From NCBI GenBank assembly GCA_037126765.1, contig JBBCBC010000012.1, positions 496,001 through 560,000 of the forward strand: a DNA stretch of 64,000 bases, read 5' to 3'. The notes below the pieces were generated by a model. It was not told the origin of the DNA and searched no databases. It worked only from the letters and a program-made list of their open reading frames with translations. The position numbers and the translations under genes were made by a program. The DNA comes from Stenogyne calaminthoides. Lineage: Eukaryota; Streptophyta; Magnoliopsida; Lamiales; Lamiaceae. Shown piece after piece: positions 1-10,850 of the stretch (its first letter is position 1; the number at the start of each line of letters is the position of its first letter).

Positions 1-337
1 CATTAAGGTAGTGTTTTGAAATATCAAATAAATTCAAAAAGCTTTTATTTTTTTTATTTTTAAGCTGAGTCACACCTACTTCTAAAAAAAGGTTTATGTA
101 AATTAATTTGTGTTTCAAAAGAGGTCTAAGTGGAGACTTTATAAAGTATTATTGAAAAAGTTGGTTGAAAGTTAACTGCCAAACAAAAGTACATTTACAA
201 ATGATCGAGTCGATCTACAAATGCATTCCACTTATAACTCATTGTTCAATCAAAATGGATCTTTCCTGTCAAAAAAAAAAAATCAAAATGGATCTTTAAA
301 GTTGAGATAACACTATAAATACCTAGTAATCATATAT

Positions 338-1010
338 AGTAAAAATCTCGTATATGAATACTCTATATATGAATAAACTCTCTATAATAATAAAAAATCT
401 CTGTCCCCAACTTCTAACCAGGTTACATTTATGAATAAACTCCACATTGTAATAAGACATATTTTTTTCGGTCCCGTCTTAAAGATTTATGCCTCCATAT
501 ACGAATAAATTATATTCTATATATATATAAATTTATATATCATTACAATTAAGATAGCCTAAAATATTTATCTATGGTTAATTGTGACGATATTTTAATT
601 TTATGTCTTATCACTATATCATTCAACTTGCGTAATGCGTAATAATTGGCTCAGATATATTAATTTTCGTGTTGAAGCCAAAATGATTATATCCTTCAAT
701 ATTGAACAAACATTTACACACATGTGAACAATAACTATTATTTAGTTCTTAAATACATGCATATTAGTTGATACATGTATTTTATATAATTTGAAAGTGT
801 ATGTATTTATTTTAGTTAAATTCATATTAATTAGATATATAAATTTGTTAATAAATTTACATACACATAGTATAGTATGTATTATATTGAATGTATAATT
901 TAAAAAAAAAATCATTTTTCTATGTAAAACTCTATTTAAGAATAACTTTTCTATAGTAATATTTTTTTCCGGTCCCGACAATATGACCGTAGGGAGTTTT
1001 TACTGTATAC
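338..1010. repeat. possible terminal-inverted-repeat element (about 670 bp)
   Basis: The left edge (TATAGTAAAAATCTC, about 338) and the right edge (GGGAGTTTTTACTGTATA, about 993-1010) are imperfect inverted complements. Both flanks also carry related inner blocks ending in a 'ttttttcggtccc' string (about 465 and 965). This resembles the plant MITE type whose ends read AGTAAAA-CTC-TA. No coding potential. Boundaries and class are uncertain because no target duplication could be fixed. Confidence 0.35.
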
Positions 1011-1361
1011 GTTTTTTTTTTCAACCATGCATGATTTATGGACGGGCACTAGCCAAGTTTGACACGGTTCGTAGTTCATTGCATTTAATTTGTTTTTTTC
1101 CCTATATTCTTAATTAGATTTTGTTCCCATTGACAGCTTAATAAGATAAGACAAAAAATACTAAAGGGAGACACACGTTGTTGGGCATAATTTAATTTTG
1201 GTTGAAATGCAAGAGTGGTGGACGTTCGATTTTTGTTAAAGACATATAATGGATTCTTTGGCGTCGAAATTAATCAACAAATTCTCAATTTTATAAATCC
1301 CAACAAGTGAATAAAAATTGAGTTGATATGTTGTGAAATTTGTTCTTTTTTTACAAATATG

Positions 1362-1535
1362 ACCCTTCAGTTATCACGACTAATACCCTTTTGTAATATA
1401 AGTCACACCATTTCAGTTATTATGTTGTAATATAAGTCACATCTTTCTGTGTTATGAGTAATACCCTTTATAATAAAAAGTCGCACCATTCAGTTATCAC
1501 AATTAATACCTTTTAGTAATATAAGTCACACTTCT
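1362..1535. repeat. degenerate tandem repeat, about 60 bp period
   Basis: The phrases 'cagttatcac', 'taatacc' and 'taatataagtcaca' recur in order about three times, with substitutions and small deletions. No coding content. Confidence 0.5.
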
Positions 1536-3839
1536 TAACTAATTTCACATATTCTTGTGTGAAATTTGTTCATAGGATACTTTGTCATAAAAATTTAGAT
1601 ATGCCTCACCATCCGATTTTTTTTTTTTTTTTTAAATTAAGATATAAAGAAGACTCTATCTTATTATGGCTGTTGGATGTAGTGTATTCGTGTGAAATAC
1701 GTGGAAAAATAAAATAAATTAACAGGTTTGGTTAGAAAAATGTTGCAGGTGAGAGAAATTCTTGTTAGATTTGGAAAATTTCTAAATGAAAGTTCAAATA
1801 TCTGTGTTCGACGCTAATTGATGATATGAACTCGTGATTACGACTTTATTGAATTCCTCCCGAGCTAGCTAGCTTTTACGAAATTCAAATTGAACATTCT
1901 AAACACAATAGTTATATTTAATTTTCTATGGTTTTTTATGTTGATTAAGCCATTTAATTAGTACTTCTGTTAAGTTATTAATGTTCAATGAATGCACTAA
2001 TTTCACTAATCTATTTATTAATAATTTACGTAGTTTTTACAATTTGACATGATAATTGCAAAAACCATTCTTTGAATCTGCGATAATTTGAAAATGATTG
2101 TACTATGACCATCTCGCTTGTAGACCGAAAGTTAGGAATATATAAGTTGAGGCATAACACTTTGCATTTGCATTTTCTTACGATAAAACGAAATATAATT
2201 TGGCATTGTCTACTTTAATGTTTCGAGAGGGTAGGTGTTGATTTATGTTAAATCTCATCTTATGAGTTTTTGTAATATAAGTTATATCCCAAATTCTTAA
2301 TGAGTTTTATTTTAACGGAAAATATGATAGGCAAGGTATATATTGAATAAGTTTCATCATAAAAGTAGATTATAAAACTAAAGATTGTTTCATATTATTT
2401 AAAGGTATTAGTGGTAGTAATCGAATGTATGATACACTACAAAAAATATATTATTCGTGATAATAAAATTTATGATTTATATTATAAAAACAGATTATGC
2501 GATAATTAAAAATATGATTTACATTACGTAACGATATTAATTGTGATAATCTTAAAAATGATAGTTGTGGATCAATTTAATATATATGGATCCAGTTTCA
2601 TGATATCATATCCTAATGAGAGTTCATTGCTCTCGGTATCATTATCGGTGCTGAAAATTTGCAACTCCGACAATAATCATAGTCGCCAGAGTGGTTGGAT
2701 TTGGATAGGTGTGAATTGAAAAAAAAAAAAAGAGTAACGTGGAAAATGCGCCAAATGCATTGCAGCCTCAATCCATTAAATAATTAATTAATAATTAATA
2801 TTAGTCTACTCCACTCTCTCCTACTCACAAAATTGGTACAATATTAATTTTAAATGGAAAATAATTAAAAAAAACCATATGGTGATTAGTTGGTCTGGTC
2901 AATATGTATATATGAGTTATGCATCTTCTTTTCTTCTTCCAAAGGTGGGCGTGACTTTGACTGTTTCTCTACCAATTTCTCTTTCCATTATTAACAAGTC
3001 ACATGCATTTCCTTTTCTCTATTCATACATTTTTATCGTTATAATTTTTAGACTAGGTCTCGTCTGCAAAAAGATGATCGCAGAATATAAATATATTTTT
3101 AAACGCCAAGAACTTGATTCATCAAATATTCAATTTATTTATATTAAATTATGCAACTTATTTAGTGTGAAACAAATTGAACGCTCAAAGATAAATAAAT
3201 TTAATATTTCAATAGAACAAATTGAACTTTTTAAAAGTGCACTTAAATTACAGGGTACACTTCGTGCATACAAAACTTTGTCTTATTCTTCTATCTATCC
3301 GAAAAAATATGTGTACAACTAATATTTTTGGTAAAAAAAGTCTTATTTCTTTATATTATAATATTTTTATTTCTATGAACCAAATTCACTTGAACTTTAT
3401 TTTTTTCGTGACACACTTCAAAAAAAGAGTTATTTAAACTCAATTCACACGTTGCCTCTACTCATATTTTTTTTTTTGGTATCGAAATATGTTTTAAATA
3501 ATAAATAAATAAAATATCCATCAATATATCCAAATTTAAAATTAACAATTTGCACGACTTGATATCAAGGTTAGATTCAACCGACAGGTTTTACTTTTCT
3601 TGCCTCTACACCCGTGATGCTTTTGTATAAAGAGTAACACTTATATGAATTTAAATAAACTATCAATCAAATAAAAATTATCCATCAAAAAATTATCCAA
3701 ATTTAAAAATATAAAAAATTTTCTAAACAATGATTGTTTTTGTTTATAAAGGTTAGAGTTTTATACGTAACATGTTTTACTTAAATAATCTTTCATAATG
3801 AAAACTCTATACAAGTTTTTGTCTCGTATAAATTCCAAT

Positions 3840-4285
3840 CTAAAACTTCTAAAAGTGTATGTATATATTAATATACTATCTTGATCCATATGATATACTA
3901 TATATATATATATACTACTTCACCTTTAAAAATTGCAAGATAATTTAATTTTTTTTACATAACGTTAAAATTTTCGATCTTTTGTTTAAAAATATATACC
4001 GTTGTCGTATTTTTAAATGCCGATATTACATACCGATTTTGCATTTTCATATATATGCATAGAAATTTTTTATTTTATATCTAAAATATTTTTCCGTATA
4101 ATGAAATTTTTCGAGATATAAAATATTTAGGTATACCGAAATATTTTGGTATTTGTATACCAAATTTTATATATTTTCTAAAAATTTTCTAAAAGTGTAT
4201 GTATATATTAATATACTATCTTTCGATCCATATTTTTCGATTACTAAACGCAGATATATATTTTCGGTATTTCCTCCACCCCTAC
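3840..4285. repeat. TACCG/CGGTA-rich repeat next to the WRKY promoter
   Basis: The segment contains several TACCGA/CGGTA words and ends in 'cggtatttcctccacccctac', the inverse of the 'GGAGTGGAAAATATACCG' edge of the repeat at 56770. This is the same repeat family in opposite orientation. Its edge resembles the TAGGGGTGG type of hAT-like MITEs. It ends about 50 bp upstream of the WRKY TATA box, so it could supply part of that promoter. Confidence 0.45.
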
Positions 4286-4332
4286 TTCCCCCTACGTAGC
4301 TTCCTACAAGTTGTGGGTTGGTTGGTGTTTGC

Positions 4333-4343
4333 CTATATATACA
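4333..4343 (+). promoter_or_regulatory. TATA box of the WRKY gene
   Basis: CTATATATACA lies 100 bp upstream of the chosen ATG (4443), giving a predicted start near 4365 and a 5' UTR of 70-80 nt. The ATG frame stays open upstream to 4311, but that stretch contains the TATA box, which argues against an earlier start. Confidence 0.6.
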
Positions 4344-4442
4344 AAACCCCATTATCTATATTCTTCTCTTCATGTTCTACTCCTTCAACAATTACGCACT
4401 AATATTGTATGTATACTTGATCAAATTCACAAGAAAAATCGG

Positions 4443-6616
4443 ATGGAATTCACAAGTTTGCTAAATACTTCATTGGATCTAAATTCCAAGCCTCTCAGAA
4501 TTCTTGAAGAAAGAAATGCAACTCATGCTCAATTAGAGGTAATTAATTAAGCATCACTTTGATCCATTTACTACATGAAAATCGAAAGAAAGAAATCACG
4601 TTCATTTAAGCTTCTCCAACTAAAAGTCTTTTAAGGACAGAAAACAATCATTAACATATCAATTTTCCTGCACACAGAAACACACACTGAAGGTGTTTTT
4701 TTTTCTTTATCTTATTTTTCTATTTTGTTGTGTTATGTTTAGAGGGGGGCTTTGATAGAGGAATTAAACAGAGTTAACGCAGAGAATAAGAAACTAACGG
4801 AATTGTTAACGGTGATGTGTGAGAATTACAATGAGTTGAGAAATCAGTTAGCTACGTACACGAGCAAAAGTATGTCAAAGAAGAGGAAATCAGCGGGGGA
4901 AAGCAGTATCAATAATAATAATAATAATGGCGGTCAAGATAACGGTAACGTTATTGATGGGACCGAAAACGTTAGGTCGCCGGAGAGTAGCTCGAGCGAC
5001 GAGGACTCGTCCAAGAAACGGCACGAGGAAGTGATCAAGGCGAAGATTTCGCAGGTTCATCACCGAACGGAAGCATCCGATACGAGCCTCGTAAGTCAAC
5101 ATTAATTCTCTCGTATTTAAAATCTGCCTCAAAAAAGTTTACTATATAGTAAAACATAGTAATTTTTAAGTAAAAAATTAATACTTTTATGGTAAAAAGT
5201 GATACTTTTTAAAATAATATTGTAAGAAAAGGTTTTATTAAGAAAAAAATATGTGTTACTTTCACCGTCGCATTACTTTTATTACACATTACTTCTTTTT
5301 TAGTTGAAAAGTACTCCCTCCTTTCCTAATTATCTCTCTGCTTTCACATAAATTAATTTTCATTAATTATGATATGGAAAGAACATTATATCTTGATTAA
5401 TTAGGATATCACACTATCAAGAATATGGTTATTATTTGTTAACGTATTGGTGGAAAAAAAAAGGGTAAATAGCAAAATAACTAATAATTAGGAATATTGT
5501 TTTGGATATAGCTAGTAAGACAAGTAATTAGGAACGGGGGAGTACTCCTTTTTTACAGTGAGACGGAGTCATACAAATTTTAGTAATTAGGATAAAGAAA
5601 TCATGGTTGATTTTTTTATTAGTTGCTCAAACTCTTTATTTATAGAGAAAAAAATTTGTTCTCATTATTTACATTAAGAAAAATGTGCAGATAGTTAAGG
5701 ATGGATATCAATGGAGAAAATATGGACAGAAGGTGACCAGAGACAACCCTTCTCCTAGAGCTTACTTCAAGTGCTCTTTTGCTCCCACATGTCCCGTTAA
5801 AAAGAAGGTATACAAAAGGGTCTCAACTTTTTCTGAAAATAAATCACAATTGCCTTATAAGGAATAGATATTTTAGTGGGACAAAATTCAAAATTGTACC
5901 ATAACTTTTCACATTTCTCAAAATAATCCTAAAATAGTTTGATGTATGAAAGTGATCCCAATTCTTTGCGAAGTTACCACTTTCGTCCCAAATTTGCTGG
6001 AATTGATGAAACGACACCATTTTTTTTATCATGTATTTTAGCTGGAAATATCCGAATTTAATGCTCACATGTAAGACGCATGATAAAAAAACAACGTTGT
6101 TTCATCAATTCTGGAGAATTTGGGACGAAAATTGTACAATTCACGTAAAATTGAGATCGATTTCGTACGTTAAACTTTTTTGGGACCATTTTGAAAAAGG
6201 TGAAAAGTTATGAGACTATTTTGGATTATATCCCATACTTTTAGTGATCAAGATTGAGTTCTAAAAAGATGTATGTCTCAATAAAGGTTCAAAGAAGTGT
6301 GAAAGATCAATCTATAGTAGTTGCAACTTATGAAGGGGAGCACAATCATCCACACCCACCAAAAGTCGAGACGAACGGGACCCCTAGTCGTAGCTCACCT
6401 CTAGGGAACGTGGCCTCGTCTGCACCAACGATCACTATTGATCTCACGAAGCCAAAGACCGAAGAAACGAGCAGCTTGAGAGGCAGAGTAGAGCCACCAC
6501 AATTCCAACACTACTTTGTGGAACAAATGACTTCTACTCTAACTAGAGATCCCACTTTTAAAGCAGCTTTGGCAGCTGCTATTTCTGGAAAGTTTCTTCA
6601 ACCAAACAATTTGTAG
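4443..6616 (+). CDS. WRKY transcription factor, group IIa (WRKY40/18/60-like), 4 exons, 296 aa
   Basis: Predicted exons are 4443-4538, 4743-5090, 5691-5807 and 6287-6616. All junctions are GT-AG in phase 0 and give 296 codons before TAG. Visible elements are an EAR-like LDLN (residues 11-14), a leucine-zipper-like coiled coil (about 36-68), a basic KKRK nuclear-import signal (78-81), a short Asn run encoded by an AAT microsatellite, WRKYGQK (156-162) and a complete C2H2 finger (C176-x5-C182-x23-H206-x-H208). The intron that splits the finger just before VQRS is the 'V-type' position known for groups IIa/IIb, and the zipper plus length fit IIa. Such proteins bind W-boxes (TTGACC/T) in the nucleus and tune defence and ABA responses, often as repressors. 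The start was chosen from the family N-terminus and TATA position. The gene appears intact although introns 2 and 3 each contain a MITE. A partial duplicate lies 50 kb downstream. Confidence 0.93.
5314..5542. mobile_element. Stowaway-like MITE in WRKY intron 2
   Basis: The element begins CTCCCTCCTTTCCTAATTA and ends TAATTAGGAACGGGGGAG, so its ends are inverted complements, and TA dinucleotides flank both sides (5312-5313 and 5543-5544). CTCCCTCC termini with a TA target duplication are the hallmark of Stowaway (Tc1/mariner-derived) MITEs. It is 229 bp and non-coding, and lies wholly inside the intron. Confidence 0.85.
5877..6235. mobile_element. MITE in WRKY intron 3 (hAT-type 8-bp duplication)
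   Basis: Terminal inverted repeats read TGGGAcAaAATtCAAAAT at the left and its complement at the right, with further inverted complementarity inward. Flanks are TATTTTAG (5869-5876) and TACTTTTAG (6236-6244). In the duplicate copy at 55867-56218 both flanks are a perfect TATTTTAG, supporting an 8-bp duplication of the hAT type. It was present before the WRKY 3' half was duplicated. Confidence 0.75.
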
Positions 6617-6994
6617 AATGATTGATTTTTGTACATTGAGGATATATTTGGAATCTTGAAATGATAAGCAATTGGTGCAAATTAAGCCCGAATCACGGAG
6701 TTTGAAGGATTCAAACTCGAGATGGTGAGAAACATTGAGTTTTGACGACGAAAATATTTAATTTTTGCGCTTGTTGATGAATTCTTGTTCGATTGGGACA
6801 CTTGCATCACAATGGTGCTATATCTCTTTTACATTTGGTAGACAAAATGTAACAGAAGATATTATACTATTGTGTAGTAAATTATTGTTGCTTGTGGGTG
6901 AAAGAGGGTGGATTTTAAGAGCTGCTAGCTAGACTGCCGAATGAAAATTGTTGAAAATTTTATGCTATATATTTCTCTCTTTACTTTGGTAAAT

Positions 6995-7168
6995 GTTAGC
7001 CCACCTGGTCACTGGGCTCCCCAATTGAGTGGGAGACCCAGGTTCGATTCCCTTTGGGAACGAATTGGAGTTATGAGAGTTATAAAGTGGATTGGTGAAT
7101 TCGTGGAGTGTTTGGGTGCTTGGTGTACTAACTACTAACAACTAACTTTGTCTGATAAAAAAAAAAAT
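6995..7168 (+). mobile_element. tRNA-derived SINE
   Basis: An RNA polymerase III B box, GGTTCGATTCC, at 7041-7051 matches the consensus perfectly. An A-box-like CCACCTGGTCACTGGG lies about 35 bp upstream, and a poly(A) tail (about 7157-7167) closes the unit after an AT-rich non-tRNA 3' body. The spacing of A and B boxes fits a tRNA-related head. It is not a tRNA gene because no acceptor or anticodon stems form. Target duplications are not clear. Confidence 0.7.
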
Positions 7169-7570
7169 ATATGAAGCAAACTTGATTGTTGTGTTTAGTC
7201 AGATTGGTACTTTCGAGGGAATAATATACATTAAATTTGAATGTTACAATCTAATTTTTTATTTTTTTAATCATAAATCAAAAGGCAAAGATCAGAAACT
7301 AGAACAACATCACACAAAATGCACCGGTTTTAAGCAGACAAGGTGTTAGATATAAATTAAGCTTAACGTGAAACATATGTATAGCATCAAATAATAACGT
7401 GATTTACATACATTATACAGTTAATCTTAATTACGCACAAGAATTTTATCATATAACTAATTTGCAACGTAACTATCTTTTCATAGTACAACTACGTACT
7501 AAAGGGAGATTTAGTTACATTATTAATTAGTGCTTTAGTCTAATCTTGGAATAAATAGAGATTAAAAATT

Positions 7571-8825
7571 AGGTAAATTGCACTTTTGGTCCCAAGAGAA
7601 TGAGTAAATTGCAAAATGATCATTTTTTTCGACAAATTTGGTCCCATAAGATTTTCCGTCCATTTCTAACGGAAGTGAGTCACACGAGCCGTTAAGTGCA
7701 GATTTGGTCCAAAAAAATAATTTTTTTCCTTTTTCAATGTAGTTTTCAGATTTTAAATAATTAATTTATAATTTATTAATTACAATTTTATAATTAATTT
7801 ATAATCTATTTAGTGTAACTTTGAGATTTTTCATAAATTTATTCATTATTTTTCATAATTTATATTCGTATTGTCAGTGCAAACAAGTTGTATGATTCAG
7901 TGCAACAAGTTGTATGTTTTAAAAATACACTATAGAGTGCACGGTGCACTTGATGCATACAAGACCTAGCTATAAATTTAATATTAATTTTAGTATATTT
8001 CAACTATCCACAAATATTTTACAAAAATTTTACAAAAGTATATTAATTTCAAGAATTTTCCATAAATTATTATTTAGTTTACAATTTTTTTTTTGTATTT
8101 TGTAGTAATATTTAAATTATATATAATTTTACAATTAATTTGTAATTTATGAATTCATGTTGATTATGTATATAATTAATTAATTTTTAGCATCATTTCC
8201 CTCAATTTTGTAAATTTGGTCCCATAATATTTTGGTCAACTAACGGTTTCCATCCATTTGACTAACGGTTGGAACCAAAACTGCTCAAAAATGACCATTT
8301 TAAACAATGTTTTCATAACTGAACCGGTGATCGAACCGGACAGACCACCGGTCAGCGGTTCAACCGGTCGGACCGGTTCAACCGGTCGGACCGGTTCAAC
8401 CGGCGGTTCAACCGTTTTCTATGTTTATCTAAAAAAATAAAATAAGTATACACCTACAAAAATTTAATTATATATTTTATAACTTTTCATATCATATTTT
8501 ATAAATTTTGTCCCACCTCATACATTTATCCCACATCGAAAGTGTTGGAGTAAAATGTGAGAGAAATATAGATTTAAAATTTTAAATATTTAATATAAAT
8601 TAATAATTTAATTTAAAAAAAAAAGAAAGAAAAATCGGTTTTTTCCGGTTGAACCGGGTTTTGACCGGTTCAACCCTAAATCCGGTTGGGTTTTTTTAAC
8701 CGGGTTACCGGCCGGTTCCCGGTCCAACCGGTTGAACCGGCCGGTTTTGAAATCATTGATTTTAAAACCTCGGGACCAAAACTGTTTTGGACCCAATCTC
8801 TTGGGACCAAATCTGCAATTTACCC
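7571..8825. mobile_element. non-autonomous MULE-type element with 9-bp target duplication
   Basis: The left end (AGGTAAATTGCACTTTTGG...) and right end are inverted complements over about 45 bp with few mismatches, including a shared GGTCCCAAGAGA block. Perfect 9-bp duplications TTAAAAATT flank it (7562-7570 and 8826-8834), typical of Mutator-like elements. No coding region. A CCGGTT-rich element is nested in its right half. Between the ends it is AT-rich and contains a 45-bp motif (7930-7975) that also occurs near 12640. Confidence 0.85.
8305..8758. mobile_element. CCGGTT-rich hAT-type MITE nested in the MULE-type element
   Basis: Terminal inverted repeats are CAATGtTTTCAtAAC and the complement of CAATGaTTTCAAAAC. 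Flanks are a perfect 8-bp ATTTTAAA (8297-8304 and 8759-8766), the hAT-type duplication size. Each subterminal half carries dense CCGGTT/AACCGG words in inverted arrangement, including direct copies of a 16-bp GGTCGGACCGGTTCAA unit (about 8367-8400). Open frames here are composition artefacts. Confidence 0.82.
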
Positions 8826-8834
8826 TTAAAAATT

Positions 8835-9326
8835 GGTTATTGGTTGTAATAGGGGAGAAAATTAATCAAAATAGTGCCCAATTAGCTTATTTTGAGTCTC
8901 ATTAATTGTTTTTAACTAAATTAATGCCTCTAATACTCTTGAATGAAACAACTAAAATTGACAAATTAAATGTTGTATTGAAACTATATCAAATCATATT
9001 TGGGCTTGATTAATTTGGACTCAATTGTCCTAAATTACAGATTTTAAAATATATTATTTTATATTTACATATATTTTAAAATATATATTGTCCTATATTT
9101 TTAAATTGGTAAAATTGTTAAGTTATAGCACAAATCAGGCTACTGGTCTACATATTCTTGAGATTTTCCTTTTTTCATATGTTAAATAGTTGGCCATTTT
9201 CTTTTATAAAATCTTCTTTTGTCAAAAAAAAAAAAAAACCCAACTACTTCTTGTATACCTTACAAATTTGACGTGCATTTCCAATAATTGTTCGCAGCTT
9301 TATTTATTTCTGACACAAGAGATTAT
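8835..9326. other. unassigned AT-rich spacer
   Basis: Non-coding, AT-rich, with a poly(A) run at about 9222-9238. I see no gene or repeat boundary between the MITE and the large MULE. Confidence 0.5.
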
Positions 9327-9336
9327 TGCAAAATTA
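9327..9336. repeat. left 10-bp target site duplication of the giant MULE
   Basis: TGCAAAATTA directly precedes the left terminus (CGAGTTATG...). The same 10-mer follows the right terminus at 41026-41035. Duplications of 9-11 bp are diagnostic for Mutator-like elements. The word is shared over 11 bp if the next C is counted, so the exact length is 9-11. Confidence 0.88.
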
Positions 9337-9685
9337 CGAGTTATGCTAAATACACACTTTTGACTTGTGAGACGACATAACCTCGTGACCTGTCGCCCGC
9401 CGCATCGATAGGACTAAAAGTGTCGGTCGCGGTCCATGCGACACAATTTTTTTTTTTTAATTTTCGTGTCGCTACGTCCGTCCAACAGGAATGTTGTGTC
9501 GCACTCTCCACGCGACAGGAAAAGCTGTGTCGCGCGGTCCATGCAACACAATTTTTATTTTTTTTTATGTTTTTTTTTATTTTTTCTGTTTTCATTAAAT
9601 TAGAATTAAGTTATTTGGCATTTATTTAATTACTTGTCATTTAAACAATACGTGAGATATTAACATTTGTAATTAAACATTTTGG
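9337..9685. repeat. left TIR of the giant MULE with GC-rich subterminal repeats
   Basis: This 349-bp segment is the inverted complement of 40679-41025. The inner ~80 bp (about 9597-9680) look essentially identical in the two copies, and homology stops at TTTTGG. The outer half contains repeated, partly palindromic GC-rich words such as GTCGCGCGGTCCATG and GCGACA (9380-9555) in an AT-rich surround. Clustered words like these often bind transposase. Open frames here are by-products. Confidence 0.88.
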
Positions 9686-10360
9686 ACTATAGATGTGGTT
9701 TCAAAAAAGTAGGTGGAATCACGTTCACAGCAGTTTTATTAGATAAAAAATTTAATAAAAAATGTGGAATTAGGAGAAAATTAGAATTTGAAATAGTGAG
9801 ATCTCTAGTGAGCCACGTAGGATTAGAAAGATTGGTAACTAGATATAAGGGGGATTAGTTCATCAATTGAAAAGTATTAGTTAGTTGGTTATAAAGTATT
9901 AATTCATTAATTGAAAAATATTAGTTCAATTATCAATTTAAACATGAAAATTTAAAATATTATTCACATTATATGAAAAAAATATATATACACATTACAT
10001 AATTTCAATCCGAGAATGGACTTCGACGTGCTGCTAGAAAAAAATGTATTAAATATTAAAAAAATATATAATATTTGTCTTTCTCGTTATTTCTAGACCT
10101 ATAATTATACTCACGTCGCGGTGCATCCGATTCGTAATCTACTTCAGTATAGCTCTATCCTCGCTTTCAAATTCTAAATGTATACCATTTACAGAAGGTC
10201 ATGTCCGCGTTCCCAGTATGCAGATATAAACGGTACTAGATGCTCGTCGATTGTCATATGCAACTGAAATTACAGTTAAAAAATTATAATTATAATTAAA
10301 TAAAATACATAAATAAATTTTTTATAAAATAACATTAATATAATTTTTTCTTACCAATAT
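9686..10360. other. MULE internal spacer downstream of the OTU gene
   Basis: Between the left TIR and the OTU remnant. Short degenerate frames occur near 10080-10260, but I cannot assign a domain. Confidence 0.4.
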
Positions 10361-10368
10361 CCAATGAG

Positions 10369-10850
10369 AATTGTTGTGCACGCTCCCTAAGACCAATTTG
10401 AGGGTCGAAAGTCCTCGATATTTATCTCATTATTGAGGAAGACAAAAATGTACGTCATGTTCACTAAATGACATTACGAAAACGTTATATGTGGTTGCAA
10501 CCAAGTATCTATGTTCAGGTAATGAAAACCATTTATCAATTGTGGCATAATCGCGGAAGTGATTAAGTGATTTTTCCAACTCTGACATGGTTGTGTAACC
10601 ACGTAAAAACGTTTTCATATAAATCACGTCTTATTTGCGGATCTTTAAAAAGATCCATTCGCACAAGTGGGCGGTGGTCCTCGCTCAGAGATTGCGAGTG
10701 CAACAACTCTAAATCCGCAGCCTCCGCTCCAATTACATCATTGTATGAATGAATATAATTTCTAATATATGGAGGAATATCGTCCTCCACCGGAGACTTA
10801 AAAAACTGTATTGGATAGTTAATATTCGTTTGAAAATTGGGCGGCATACT
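10369..10850 (-). pseudogene. OTU-like cysteine protease gene of the MULE (frameshifted)
   Basis: Reading the minus strand from 10850, frame one gives DDIPPYIRNYIHSYNDVIG. The catalytic-cysteine block CGFRVVALAI is encoded at about 10690-10730 but in another frame. The first frame then resumes with SLSEDHRPLVRMDL, and ELEKSLNHF, DKWFSLPEH and YLVATTYNV follow in another frame. A block NNSHWIL, resembling the catalytic-His region, is encoded near 10369 just before a splice-donor-like GTAAG. Order and spacing match the OTU-like peptidases carried by many plant MULEs. Such enzymes hydrolyse ubiquitin-type linkages, and their role in transposition is unknown. Catalytic Cys and His codons survive, but at least three frame changes prevent a continuous product. 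It lies downstream of the transposase on the same strand and may once have been a 3' exon of the same transcript. Confidence 0.75.

Larger units (their letters stand above)
1..4300. other. AT-rich intergenic region upstream of the WRKY gene
   Basis: I see no supportable gene here. The open frames (for example around 2879-3322) are short, rich in I/K/N/F/Y codons and show no domain. The stretch holds low-complexity AT runs, a degenerate tandem repeat, a possible inverted-repeat element and a CGGTA-type repeat next to the WRKY promoter, listed separately. A TTGAC core of the W-box type lies near 2957, about 1.5 kb from the WRKY start codon. One such core is expected by chance. Confidence 0.6.

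Noticed and set aside
2879..3322. 147-codon open frame
   Set aside because: Low-complexity composition, no domain, no promoter or splice context.
6990..7080. tRNA-like sequence
   Set aside because: A and B box words are present, but no cloverleaf or anticodon stem forms and the unit ends in poly(A). Called a SINE.
9341..9629. open frames in the left MULE end
   Set aside because: They lie inside the TIR and are not preserved as protein in the right TIR.
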